From NCBI RefSeq assembly GCF_947490415.1, contig NZ_CANLGX010000009.1:1-64000 (forward strand): a stretch of DNA of 64,000 bases, given 5' to 3'. Under the pieces are notes generated by a model. It ran no database searches and had not been told where the DNA came from. It was given only the letters and a program-made list of their open reading frames with translations. Made by a program: the position numbers and the translations under genes. This document shows, one piece after another, positions 1-9,800 of the stretch. The first letter of the stretch is position 1. Each line of letters begins with the position of its first letter. The stretch comes from an uncultured Eudoraea sp. Its GTDB lineage: Bacteria > Bacteroidota > Bacteroidia > Flavobacteriales > Flavobacteriaceae.

Positions 1-498
1 TTAAGGGTGGTGATTACATTGTTCGTATCGATGGTCACCGAAGTGCCAAAATCATCTGTAATGGTATAGGTACCGTCTGCATTGTCTAAAACCGTGGCGA
101 TCTTTGCATCAAAAGTCGTGGCTGTACCGTCCTCATCCGTATAGGTAAAAGTACCGTTGCCGTTGTCTACCAACCCGGTCAGGGTTTCGGTAAAGGTGGT
201 AATGGTTCCATCTTCTGAGGTATAGGTAAAACTGCCATCCCCGTTATCATTAAGGGTGGTGATTACATTGTTCGTATCGATGGTCACCGAAGTGCCAAAA
301 TCATCTGTAATGGTATAGGTACCGTCAGCATTGTCTAAAACCGTGGCGATCTTTGCATCAAAAGTCGTGGCTGTACCGTCCTCATCCGTATAGGTAAAGG
401 TGCCGTTGCCGTTGTCTACCAACCCGGTCAGGGTTTCCGTAAAGGTGGTAATGGTTCCATCTTCTGAGGTATAGGTAAAACTGCCATCCCCGTTGTCA
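1..498 (-). repeat. Two tandem 249-bp repeats (third begins at 499)
   Basis: Positions 1-249 and 250-498 align without gaps and differ at about five bases. The sequence starting at 499 restarts the same unit for roughly a dozen bases and then diverges. 249 bp is 83 codons, so the frame is kept. Each unit holds three shorter beta-strand sub-repeats with DNGDGS, DNGNGT and DNADGT cores. The array continues off the left edge, so the copy number is unknown. Confidence 0.95.
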
Positions 499-1406
499 TT
501 AAGGGTGGTGATGCTCTCATCGATATCGGTACTCGATCCCGATGCATCCGTTACCGTAGCGATCAGGTTACCGGCAATGACATTGCTGATCACCATACCG
601 TTGGTATCAATGGTTTGTGTTGCCCCGGTCTCATCGGTATAGGTATAGGTACCGTCCGTATTATCCACCAAAGTAGAAATGGAGGTATCCGTTATCGTAG
701 TGGTTGTTCCTGCTGCATCGGTAAAGTCATACGTGCCATCACCATTATCTACCAAAGCCACCGTTCCGGCAGCTGCATTGATCTCATCAATCGCATCCTG
801 GACATTGGTAGCTGTTAAAAGAGAGGTCGTGTTGTCATAATTAACTTCTGCCGCGGTTTGATCATCTGTACCTATCAGGGCAGACAGATCAACGGTCCTT
901 GTATTACCACTCTCTAAGGTAATCGTAAGAATATTGGCTGTATCTATACTAAATGCAGTTATGGTTTGATCATCTGTATTATCTAAATAGGGTGCAATAT
1001 TTACGGTACCACCATCTTCTAAAGTAAGGATATTCCCAGCCAAACTAAGTGTCTGATCATCCGTACCGCTATTGCTTAATGAAGATAAATCTACTGAAAC
1101 AGAATTACCATCTTCAATATTTAAAGTCAGTGTATTGGTAGCACCATTGAAATTAAAATTCTGAAGCTGCTGATCATCGGTTGATGTTAACTCCCAGCTA
1201 TCACTATCCCAAAAATAAATGGTCCCCGTGTTTGTATTTACATAAATATCTCCTGTATCTGCCCCTGATGGATTAATTGCCCCTGCTGCAATTACAGCAG
1301 TCCCACTTAGGACTTCACAATTACACTGATCCTGCAGTGTAACCGTGGTTTGTGCAAAAGCAAATCCGGATACCAGAAATACTAATAATAAGAGTCTTAG
1401 TTTCAT
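1..1406 (-). CDS. Secreted repeat adhesin-like protein, 3' end cut by window edge
   Basis: Reading frame open from the ATG at 1404-1406 to the window edge (468 codons, no stop), so the C-terminus is missing. Residues 1-19 form a signal peptide (MKLRLLLLVFLVSGFAFA, then Q). Residues 20-200 carry repeated DDQTL-type beta-strand motifs. A phrase like ATNVQDAIDEI, common in phage-tail and adhesin stalk proteins, follows. After that come many (V/N)DNGDGTYTYTDE-type repeats. The last part consists of 83-residue units encoded by near-identical 249-bp DNA repeats. Known: such proteins in Flavobacteriia are cell-surface or T9SS-exported. Inferred: a surface adhesin. The gene looks GC-richer than its neighbours, which fits recent amplification or transfer. 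The sorting signal, if any, lies outside the window. Confidence 0.75.
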   Translation of the reverse strand, partial: MKLRLLLLVFLVSGFAFAQTTVTLQDQCNCEVLSGTAVIAAGAINPSGADTGDIYVNTNTGTIYFWDSDSWELTSTDDQQLQNFNFNGATNTLTLNIEDGNSVSVDLSSLSNSGTDDQTLSLAGNILTLEDGGTVNIAPYLDNTDDQTITAFSIDTANILTITLESGNTRTVDLSALIGTDDQTAAEVNYDNTTSLLTATNVQDAIDEINAAAGTVALVDNGDGTYDFTDAAGTTTTITDTSISTLVDNTDGTYTYTDETGATQTIDTNGMVISNVIAGNLIATVTDASGSSTDIDESITTLNDNGDGSFTYTSEDGTITTFTETLTGLVDNGNGTFTYTDEDGTATTFDAKIATVLDNADGTYTITDDFGTSVTIDTNNVITTLNDNGDGSFTYTSEDGTITTFTETLTGLVDNGNGTFTYTDEDGTATTFDAKIATVLDNADGTYTITDDFGTSVTIDTNNVITTL

Positions 1407-1930
1407 GACTTTATTTTTACCTAATATTTTTTTCAACTAAATAGTTCTATCTGTGTAACAAACCTTATTTGGCTGTCTCCTATTATGTAATGTAGATTAC
1501 ATTTTTATAAGAGATTAACCAATACTAAATTGACTATGGGAATATCTTTTTCCGAACAAAAAAGAGATTACTTCAGGCCGGAGGAAATTTCTCCAGGGAA
1601 CTAAGCGAACCCAAGCCTGATTAAACTTCATTAAGTTGGTCAAGTTATTCATAATCTGGGGTTGAATAAACCATTAAATCAATTATTTATTATTCAAATG
1701 GTTTAATTACACCTTACAAAATTAACCCTATGGATGCGCCAGGAAAATAATTGTTGTGTAAGTGGTATTATTCGACGTCAGGGGTTAAATAGTTGAGGTG
1801 TTCATCGAAAATTTTCCTTTTTTCTTGGAAAATTCATTGGTCGATCATCCCAACAATCACAGGGTTTACCGAAAGAACTTTGTAGGAAATACCCTTAATT
1901 TTAACAACTTTTTGATAGCCGTTGCCAAGA
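1407..1930. other. Intergenic region between two surface-protein genes
   Basis: No convincing gene in 524 bp. It holds the upstream region of the repeat adhesin (read leftward) and the 3' flank of the gene ending at 1931. Seen: a perfect 7-bp inverted repeat with a 4-bp spacer at 1485-1502, a 9-bp inverted repeat at 1667-1675/1697-1705, and an 8-bp inverted repeat at 1810-1817/1827-1834 that could be a weak terminator for the gene ending at 1931. Confidence 0.5.
1485..1502 (-). promoter_or_regulatory. Inverted repeat, possible operator upstream of adhesin gene
   Basis: ATGTAAT-GTAG-ATTACAT is a perfect 7-bp dyad centred about 87 bp upstream of the adhesin start. On the minus strand it contains TGTAATCTACA, an 11-mer that also lies 78-88 bp upstream of the sulfotransferase-like gene at 38473. 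Function inferred only. Confidence 0.4.
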
Positions 1931-3682
1931 TTAGTTTTGCTTCACTCTGTAAGTGATCCTGCGGTTTGTAATTACACTAGCTGATACGATGGTGAGGTTC
2001 ACCAATTCAGTGTCGCACAAACCATGGGAATCACAGACCTCATAAGAAAATTGATCAGTACCTACATAACCGGGATTGGGGACATAATCAAAACTGCCAT
2101 CGGCAAAAAGTGTGAGCGTACCGTTTGATGGATATATTTCAGGGGTTGTGGTAACTGTAAGTACATCGGCGGGGTCATTATCCGTGTCATTATTCAAAAC
2201 ACCTGGTGCAGTAGTATTCATTGTATTATTCTTAACAAGAGTGTAGGCATCGGCTTGTGGACAAGGAATACTCCACACGCCAATGATATTGGAATCGTTT
2301 GTATAGGGGTCGCAACCCAAAAGCGGCGCAATACCCAGCTGATATTCTCCAGGAGTATCTATGACCACTGAATCTAATGCTAAGCCGGAAATCGTATCCA
2401 GACCATTGGAAGGGAACACAACACCTGGAGTAAGGGAATACCAGGTATATTCAGCACTGGCAGAAGAGAATTCGGCCTGGAGAACACGTGTTTCTCCTCC
2501 TATACAGGAGTCAAAGGAGACCGGTTCTACAAGGGCTGTATTTACCTGGGTGTCCTCTGCGCTTCCCAGAAAATCAAGAGGACCGGCAAAATCCTTTAAG
2601 GATGAGGTAAAGGCGGAGGAGGTCCGGGATTTCGCCATCAAAGCACTAAACGGCGAATCACAGGCAGCTCCTGCTCCAAACAAGGCCAGTGGATCAAAAC
2701 CAAGCCGCGTAAAGTTCAGGGCTACCTCTGCAAAATAGTCGTTATTGAAGTTTGCTGAATATCCTGAGGTATTTGTAGTACCCCATGGTGGACCCTGAGC
2801 AAGAATGGGGTTTACATTGCTCAAGAGGCTTCCCGGTGGCACGACAATCTGACCATACCCATAAGTACTTCCCCCATCTATATTAACTCCCCAGGTAAAT
2901 GCAGCAGTCCCTCCAGGAGAAGATCCGGGATTAAAAATGGATCTATCCACCCATAGGCGGACCTCAACTCCAGACACGCCGCCCCCACTGTAGGAAAAGC
3001 CAATTACCATATCCCCGATTTGGGTTACGTTTCCACTGCCATCAAACTCCCAGGCTGTATGTCCCTCCTGAGTACCTGAATTAATAAAACCAGAACCAGA
3101 AGCCTGAATTTCAGAAACAAAGAGCTCAAAATCAATAAAGTGGTTTCCGGAAGAGGAGAGGGTAGAAATCATCAAGTTGACCCATAGATCGTCCGTAACA
3201 TTGACCCCATCACGGCGCATATGTACTGCGGCATCAACAATGTCTGTTTTGCTGGGAATAGTACCGGACCCTAAACCCCATGAAGTCTGAGGATTATCTC
3301 CGTTTTTTCCGGTTATAATTAATGTCTGATCATCGGAAATTAGACTTACATAATCACGAGCATATCTGGTACTATACCATATATAACCGTTATTGGAAGC
3401 ATAATTGGGGATACTCTGCCTCAAATCAAAGGAAATATTATTGCCGGCGGCAAGCTGTGCGGCATAACCCATCGAAGCCGCAGCGGCCTCATCAATAACT
3501 CCTGCTCCTGAAACGGTGTTGTAAAACCAATCATCCGTATTTACGCCTGAGATTACATCTCCGGAATAGGCCTCTGCTTCTACTCCAAAATTAGCTCCTA
3601 CTCCAACTTGAGAAAGAACCATAGCCGGTGAACCTAAAAGGGCCAGTAGAATTAAGGCAAATAGCAAAGAGTTATGCTTCAT
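1931..3682 (-). CDS. Secreted protein with C-terminal Ig/cadherin-like domain
   Basis: 583 residues. An upstream in-frame ATG at 3712 exists, but I prefer 3682: it gives a clean signal peptide (MKHNSLLFALILLALLGSPAMVLS, then Q), and a TATTTTTG -7 element at 3710-3717 would put the transcript start downstream of 3712. The middle is unrecognised and rich in Gly, Ser and aromatics. Residues ~480-570 look like a bacterial Ig/cadherin-like repeat (NDTDNDPAD, TLFADGSFDYVPNPGYVGTD). The protein ends shortly afterwards in a basic tail (RRITYRVKQN) with no recognisable T9SS sorting domain, so it may be surface-retained by another route or be shortened. Function unknown. Confidence 0.65.
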   Translation of the reverse strand: MKHNSLLFALILLALLGSPAMVLSQVGVGANFGVEAEAYSGDVISGVNTDDWFYNTVSGAGVIDEAAAASMGYAAQLAAGNNISFDLRQSIPNYASNNGYIWYSTRYARDYVSLISDDQTLIITGKNGDNPQTSWGLGSGTIPSKTDIVDAAVHMRRDGVNVTDDLWVNLMISTLSSSGNHFIDFELFVSEIQASGSGFINSGTQEGHTAWEFDGSGNVTQIGDMVIGFSYSGGGVSGVEVRLWVDRSIFNPGSSPGGTAAFTWGVNIDGGSTYGYGQIVVPPGSLLSNVNPILAQGPPWGTTNTSGYSANFNNDYFAEVALNFTRLGFDPLALFGAGAACDSPFSALMAKSRTSSAFTSSLKDFAGPLDFLGSAEDTQVNTALVEPVSFDSCIGGETRVLQAEFSSASAEYTWYSLTPGVVFPSNGLDTISGLALDSVVIDTPGEYQLGIAPLLGCDPYTNDSNIIGVWSIPCPQADAYTLVKNNTMNTTAPGVLNNDTDNDPADVLTVTTTPEIYPSNGTLTLFADGSFDYVPNPGYVGTDQFSYEVCDSHGLCDTELVNLTIVSASVITNRRITYRVKQN

Positions 3683-3709
3683 CTTTAAATTGGGTATAGC
3701 TATAAGCAT

Positions 3710-3717
3710 CAAAAATA
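3710..3717 (-). promoter_or_regulatory. Candidate -7 element (TATTTTTG)
   Basis: Matches the Bacteroidota -7 consensus TAnnTTTG, read on the minus strand 28 bp upstream of the chosen start at 3682. No clear TTG -33 partner. Confidence 0.45.
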
Positions 3718-3879
3718 CCTTTGATATTCGTTTCTATTAAATATTTGTTGTATAAGTGCGAATATGGCTGGTGAAAAGCCGGGTTATCGAAGTATAGCAT
3801 TATTTTTTTAAGCAAATTCCGGGAATATTCGGGGTGTAATTTAACGATGAAGCCTTACCATTAATGATTTTTAAGCCTA

Positions 3880-3915
3880 TAAAAAAAATAAAGCAGCTAC
3901 TAAAAGTAGCTGCTT
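3880..3915 (-). terminator. Rho-independent terminator of the T9SS operon
   Basis: A perfect 10-bp stem (3891-3900/3906-3915) with a 5-nt loop is followed on the minus strand by a run of eight T (3881-3888). It sits just after the stop of the OmpA-family gene. Confidence 0.9.
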
Positions 3916-3940
3916 CAAAATAATACTTTTCCAAATGAAT

Positions 3941-5875
3941 TTACTCCAAAATTATAAACTCCGACCTGCGATTCAACTGGTGCTTTTCTTCTGAGCATTT
4001 TACACCATCATCACATTCATTTACCAGGCGCGTTTCTCCATATCCTTCAGCTTCAAGACGTTCAGCGCCAATACCCTGTGATATCATATAATTAACCGTA
4101 GACTCGGCCCTTTTTTGGGATAACCATAGGTTAAAGGAATCAGCACCTCTGCTATCTGTGTGAGAATTCGCCTTTATTTTCAGGCTGGGATATTTTTCCA
4201 TTGCAGCGATCACCTTTTGAATTTCAATTTCCGCATCGGGTCTGATATTATATTTTCCAAAATCAAAATATATGGTACTCAATTGCAACAGTTTAGCTAA
4301 ATCATCCCCAAAACCTGCTTCGATTATTTCACGTTCCAAATAAAAGTCAATTATCATGGGCTTACCATCAGATATGGGTAAATATTCCTCAGCCGGCATA
4401 TAACCCTGGGTTTGTGCTCTGACAAAATTTCCCTGATTACAATCACAACTTAGGATGTAATCTCCATTGTTATCAGTTATTGTGGATAGAACTTCTTCAT
4501 TATCCTCATTAATTACTTTAACTGTGGCACCTACAAGTACCTCATTGGAAATTTTATCTCGAACTGTACCGGTTATTGGTTGGAGACATTCAAAATTTAA
4601 AGGTCGGGTCTCTAAGAAACCATAAATATCATCGGCCCCCATTCCTTCGGAACGGTTAGATGCAAAATACCCTTTTTTAGTCTCCTCATTAATTATATAG
4701 GAAAAATCATCCTTTTTACTATTCACAGGCTCCCCTACATTTAATACAGATTTTGAATAATCATCATAGTCAATTTTAGTCGCAAAAATATCCAGGCCAC
4801 CAAGACCTGGGTGACCATCTGAAGAGAAATAAAGGATATTTTCACTGCTAACAAATGGGAATGTTTCCCTGGATTCAGTGTTTATCGGGGTACCCAAATT
4901 AATTGGTACACCAAAGGTGCTATCCTCTTTTATAGAAACCTTATAAATATCGGATTCTCCCTTTGAATCTGGCATATCTGCAGCAAAATAAAGCGTTTTT
5001 TCATCAGGGCTTAAAGCCGGGTGGGCAACTGAATAGCTATCGCTGTTAAAAGGTAACTCTTCCAGGCCTGACCATTCGCCATCCTTCCAATTAATCCTAA
5101 AAATCTTTAATCTAATTACTCCTGACTCGTCTTTTTTATATTTGCCATCAACAAAGTTATTCCTGGTAAAATAAATAGTATTCCCATCTTTTGTAGCTAC
5201 GGAAGTAGATTCATGAAGTCTGGAATTAATCATATTCATCTTTACTACCTTGTCACTGGAACTACTGTCTGCATTTACTTTATAAATATCCAGAAAATCT
5301 TTGGAATTCCATGTATGTCGGTATCTGGCAAGATTTCCTGTGTCACGGTCTGAAGAAAAGATCAAACCTTCTTTATAAAATGCAGGTGCAAAATCTGAAT
5401 ATTTGGAATTGTAGTCAAAGAGTTCAATATCATATCGGCCGGAATTTCTGGCAATTTCTTCCTTATAATCCTTTGCCGTTTTAATTATTTTTGAACGCAA
5501 ATCATTCGACGTCATTTCCGCAAAACGGGCCAAGATAGAATCTGAATTCGTATAATCGCCCAGCGTTTTAAGTGTTTGGCCAAACCTAAAAAAATATTCC
5601 GGACCTATTTCTGAACCATAGGTTTCAATAAGTTGTTTATAAATCTTTTCGGCCTCTTCATAATTTGCATTAAAATAATATGAATTCCCTAATTTTTCCA
5701 ATAAATCACTGCTCACATATCCCTTATCCAATACTTTCTTATATATATCAATAGCGGGACTAAATGAATATTCTGCATACTTCTTATTACCCTTGACTAC
5801 TCGTCTTTCCTGTGCAAATGTCATGGCCAGCAGAAATACTGTCAGGATTGAAGTTAAGAGTATTTTTTTTGTCAT
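3941..5875 (-). CDS. OmpA-family protein with TPR, PD40 and carboxypeptidase-regulatory domains
   Basis: 644 residues. Signal peptide ~1-21. A TPR-like N-terminus (~25-130, NYEEAEKIYKQLIETYG) is followed by a WD40-like/PD40 beta-propeller (~155-420, with ALSPDEKTLYFAADMP and ENILYFSSDGHPG). A carboxypeptidase-regulatory-like domain (~430-515) and a C-terminal OmpA peptidoglycan-binding domain (~525-644, with SHTDSRGADSFN and LNRRSEFIIL) complete it. Known: this architecture is the partner of PorP/SprF in Bacteroidota and resembles PorE, which ties the type IX machinery to peptidoglycan. It lies 11 bp after the porP/sprF gene and is the last gene of the three-gene operon. Inferred: periplasmic or outer-membrane-associated envelope component serving the cargo protein upstream. 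Confidence 0.85.
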   Translation of the reverse strand: MTKKILLTSILTVFLLAMTFAQERRVVKGNKKYAEYSFSPAIDIYKKVLDKGYVSSDLLEKLGNSYYFNANYEEAEKIYKQLIETYGSEIGPEYFFRFGQTLKTLGDYTNSDSILARFAEMTSNDLRSKIIKTAKDYKEEIARNSGRYDIELFDYNSKYSDFAPAFYKEGLIFSSDRDTGNLARYRHTWNSKDFLDIYKVNADSSSSDKVVKMNMINSRLHESTSVATKDGNTIYFTRNNFVDGKYKKDESGVIRLKIFRINWKDGEWSGLEELPFNSDSYSVAHPALSPDEKTLYFAADMPDSKGESDIYKVSIKEDSTFGVPINLGTPINTESRETFPFVSSENILYFSSDGHPGLGGLDIFATKIDYDDYSKSVLNVGEPVNSKKDDFSYIINEETKKGYFASNRSEGMGADDIYGFLETRPLNFECLQPITGTVRDKISNEVLVGATVKVINEDNEEVLSTITDNNGDYILSCDCNQGNFVRAQTQGYMPAEEYLPISDGKPMIIDFYLEREIIEAGFGDDLAKLLQLSTIYFDFGKYNIRPDAEIEIQKVIAAMEKYPSLKIKANSHTDSRGADSFNLWLSQKRAESTVNYMISQGIGAERLEAEGYGETRLVNECDDGVKCSEEKHQLNRRSEFIILE

Positions 5876-5886
5876 TTAATTAAATT

Positions 5887-6852
5887 TTAAAAGAATCGAG
5901 GTGATACTAAACGCTGAAATGATTTGACCAATTCGAATCTTAGGAATACTTCAAATGACCCATCATTAAATTGAGTGCTTCCTAATTCTGAAGTTTCCTT
6001 ATCATAAGCCAGACCAAGCATTAGCTGATCTGATAATTGAAATCCAATTAATGCGCTAAAAGCCGCATCCCATCTGTATGCCAGGCCAAAGGAGAATTTC
6101 TCATTCAATAAAAAACTTGCTGAAAGATCTACTTGTAAAGGAGCACCTCCTACTAATTTAGTCAGTAAAGCTGGTTTAAACTTTAGCTGACTATTTAAAT
6201 CAAGTACAACTCCGGTGATTAAGTAGAAGTTGATTTTCTCCCTGGATAGAAATTGCACACTATTCGAATCCCGTTGAGAATTATCAAAATAATCTGAGGC
6301 AATCAGCCTGGGGGCTGATACTCCTAAGTAAAATTTATTGGTATGATAATACACTCCCAAACCAAAATTAGGTGTGAATTTATTATCTATATTATCCCCT
6401 GTAATAGGTTCATTGTCAAAATTATTCAACCCGTTAAAATCCAGGTTCAGCATACTACCGCCTGCGTTCAGACCAAAAGACAATTTCCCTTCGTAGGACA
6501 CGTCAATGGTATAAGACAATACCCCATCCAAATAGGTCTCCTGAACAACGCCATCACCTATATTATCATTAATTATAGATACTCCATAGCCTAATTTGCT
6601 ATTCCTTATAGGCGAATGAAGATTCAACGTAAATGTTTCCGGAGCTCCTGCAAGGCCAACCCACTGAGATCTGTACAAACCGGCAATACTTAATTGCCCT
6701 CTTGAACCGGCATAGGCAGGATTAACGCTCATTGTGTTATACATATATTGCGTGTACTGGGCATCTTGCTGTGCCAATAAACCTCCTATTGTGGTAAAAA
6801 TCAGTATTAGAAAAACAAAGTTGTGCTTGCTAAATATCATATACTTTACCAT
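5887..6852 (-). CDS. PorP/SprF family type IX secretion membrane protein
   Basis: 321 residues. After a signal peptide (~1-27, ending GGLLAQ) comes the family hallmark QDAQYTQYMYNTMSVNPAYAGSRG (split here as QDAQYTQYMYNTM and SVNPAYAGSRG). The remainder is predicted beta-barrel, ending with alternating aromatic strands and a C-terminal Phe. Known: PorP/SprF proteins are outer-membrane partners of T9SS type-B (gliding motility-associated C-terminal) cargo, with gene pairs encoded side by side. Its start is 3 bp after the stop of the type-B cargo gene. A second in-frame ATG at 6840 is also possible. Confidence 0.92.
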   Translation of the reverse strand: MVKYMIFSKHNFVFLILIFTTIGGLLAQQDAQYTQYMYNTMSVNPAYAGSRGQLSIAGLYRSQWVGLAGAPETFTLNLHSPIRNSKLGYGVSIINDNIGDGVVQETYLDGVLSYTIDVSYEGKLSFGLNAGGSMLNLDFNGLNNFDNEPITGDNIDNKFTPNFGLGVYYHTNKFYLGVSAPRLIASDYFDNSQRDSNSVQFLSREKINFYLITGVVLDLNSQLKFKPALLTKLVGGAPLQVDLSASFLLNEKFSFGLAYRWDAAFSALIGFQLSDQLMLGLAYDKETSELGSTQFNDGSFEVFLRFELVKSFQRLVSPRFF

Positions 6853-6855
6853 CTA

Positions 6856-9800
6856 TTATTTACTTATGTAGAGATAACCACTTTTGGAAATATTTTCCTG
6901 GTCTTTTTGATACTCAAAGATATAGAAATATACTCCAGAAGGCAGATAATCTTCTGCACTAATCGTTGATCTCCCTCTTGATCTGCCATCAAAAACGTTA
7001 TTTTGGTTGTTATAGTTTCTGCCTTCATAAACAGCAACACCCCATCTATTAAATATCTTCAGAGAATTATTCAATGCATTTTCTACTCCGTTAATAAATA
7101 AGAAATCATTTCTGCCATCATTATTTGGCGTTACTAATTGATTGACTTCAATGGCACTTGAAATTGTTTCTGAAACCAATACCACAACAGTAGCGGTGTC
7201 ACAATTAGTTGGATTTTCATTCTCACATATTGTATATTCAATACTATACGATGCTGTTGGAGTATCCGGAGCAACACTTATGGTGCCATCTGTATTTACT
7301 GTTAACTGACCTGTTGGTGTTGACGTAATTGTTACATCGTCAGGATCAACTGACAGTCCATTCAAAGTATCATTGTCCAAAACGTTGCTATCGGGTAAGA
7401 CACCTCCATCTTCGCCATCTATAAAAATATCGCTGTAGTCATCATCCACTGCATCTATGGTAACATTAATGACCTCTACCGTTACGGTTGCAGTATCACA
7501 GTTTATTGGATTTGCAATCTCACATATCGTATAATCTATGGTATAAGTGCCCGGGGCCGTTTCAGGAGCTACACTAACGGTACCATCAGCATTTATTGTT
7601 AACGGTCCTGTTGGCGTGGATGTTAAGGTTACATCAGCCGGATCAAGGGCCGTACCGTTCAAAGTATCATTATCAAAAATATCACCTCCTTCTATAACGC
7701 CTCCGGTTGTGCCATCTGCTAACAATTCACTAAAATCGTCATCAACGGCATCTATTGGATTATCTGATACAAAAATGGTAACTGTAGCCGAAGCACATAC
7801 ATCCGGATCAGGATCCGTATTACATACTTCATAGATAATGGTAATATTTATATTGTTTTCTGATACAGATGGAGTATAGGATAATTCTCCTGTTTCCGGA
7901 TCAAAAGAAACAATTCCGGTTGCGTCTCCCCCAATTCTTGTTATAGATGTAGTTCCCAGATTATTAGGATCATTATTAGGAAGGTAATCATCGTTCGCTA
8001 AGATATTAATTACTACCTCTGTTAAAGGAAGGGTCGTTCCGGAATCATCCACTGCTGTTGCAATTAGGGGATTAGGGTCCGTTCCGTTAGAATTTCCATC
8101 GTTATCGCAATCCAGGAGATTCCATTCCTCCGAGGGAGTCACTGTTTGACTTGCCAGTAGAAGATCACATGGATCTAATGGATCTGTTGAATCAATAACT
8201 TCATCCCCATTGGTTACACCATCACCGTCGCAATCTAGGTTATCCCAATCATCGGTTGGAGTTATTGTTTGACTTGCCAGTATAAAATCACAAGAGTCTA
8301 AAGGATCTGTTGCGTCTGCAACTTCATCACCATTAGTTACCCCGTCGCCATCACAATCCAAGTTATTCCACTCAACTGTTGGAGTCACCGTTTGGCTCGC
8401 CAGTATAAGATCACAAGAATCTAATGGATCTGTTCCGTCTGTAGCCTCATCACCATTTGTTACCCCGTCACCATCGCAATCTGCTGCCAAATAATCACCA
8501 CTTGGCGTAAGTGTTACACTGTCTTGGTTAAAGTCGCAAGGATCTAAGGGATCTGTTGAATCCGAAACTTCATCGCCATTAGTTACTCCGTCACCGTCAC
8601 AATCAAGACTGATCCAATCCGTGGCTGGAGTTACCGTTTGACTTGCCAGAATAAAATCACAAGAGTCTAAAGGATCTGTTGCATCCGAAACTTCATCGCC
8701 ATTGGTTACGCCGTCACCATCACAATCAAGACTGATCCAATCTGTGGTTGGGGTTACTGTTTGACTTGCCAGTATAAGATCACAAGAGTCTAATGGATCG
8801 GTCGCATCAGCAACTTCATCGCCATTAGTTACGCCGTCACCGTCACAATCCAAATTGCTCCAATCAAGGGTTGGAGTCACTGTTTGGCTTGCCAATATAA
8901 GATCACAGGAATCTAATGGATCTGTTCCGTCTGTAGCCTCATCACCATTTGTTACCCCGTCACCATCGCAATCTGCCACTAAATAATCACCACTTGGTGT
9001 AAGTGTTACACTGTCCTGGTTAAAGTCGCAAGGATCTAAGGGATCTGTTGAATCCGAAACTTCATCGCCATTAGTTACCCCATCACCGTCACAATCAAGA
9101 CTGATCCAATCATTTGTTGGGGTTACCGTTTGACTTGCCAGTATAAGATCACAAGAGTCTAAAGGATCTGTTGAATCCGAAACTTCATCGCCATTGGTTA
9201 CGCCGTCGCCATCACAATCCAAATTACCCCAATCAATGGTTGGAGTAACTGTTTGATTTGCTAATATAAGATCGCAAGAATCTAATGGATCTGTTCCGTC
9301 TGTAGCCTCATCACCATTTGTTACCCCGTCACCATCGCAATCTGCCACTAAATAATCGCCACTTGGCGTAAGTGTTACACTGTCCTGGTTAAAGTCGCAA
9401 GGATCTAAGGGATCTGTTGAATCCGAAACTTCATCGCCATTAGTTACCCCGTCACCATCGCAATCCAGATTGTCCCAATCCGTGGTTGGAGTTACCGTTT
9501 GGCTTGCCAATATAAGATCACAGGAATTTAATGGATCTGTTGAATCCGAAACTTCATCACCATTCGTTACTCCGTCACCATCGCAATCCAGATTGTTCCA
9601 ATCAGTAGTTAGAGTTCCCGCCTGGTTAGAGGGCATATAATCGCACGGATCTGATGGATCAGTACCGTCAGATAATTCGTCAACATCAAGAACACCATCC
9701 CCATCGGCATCCGAATCATCATCTGAGGTATCCGGATCCAAATAATCAGGTGTGTCATCCCCATCGGCATCATCATTGGTAGGATCACCATCGTCATCTG

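Noticed and set aside
1840-1935. Short open frame after the gene ending at 1931 that could continue the protein after a frameshift
   Set aside because: It gives only ~33 residues before a stop and is preceded by its own stop in that frame. No recognisable domain.
2361-2738. 125-codon plus-strand frame opposite the Ig-domain protein gene
   Set aside because: Antisense shadow of a convincing gene; no domain or promoter.
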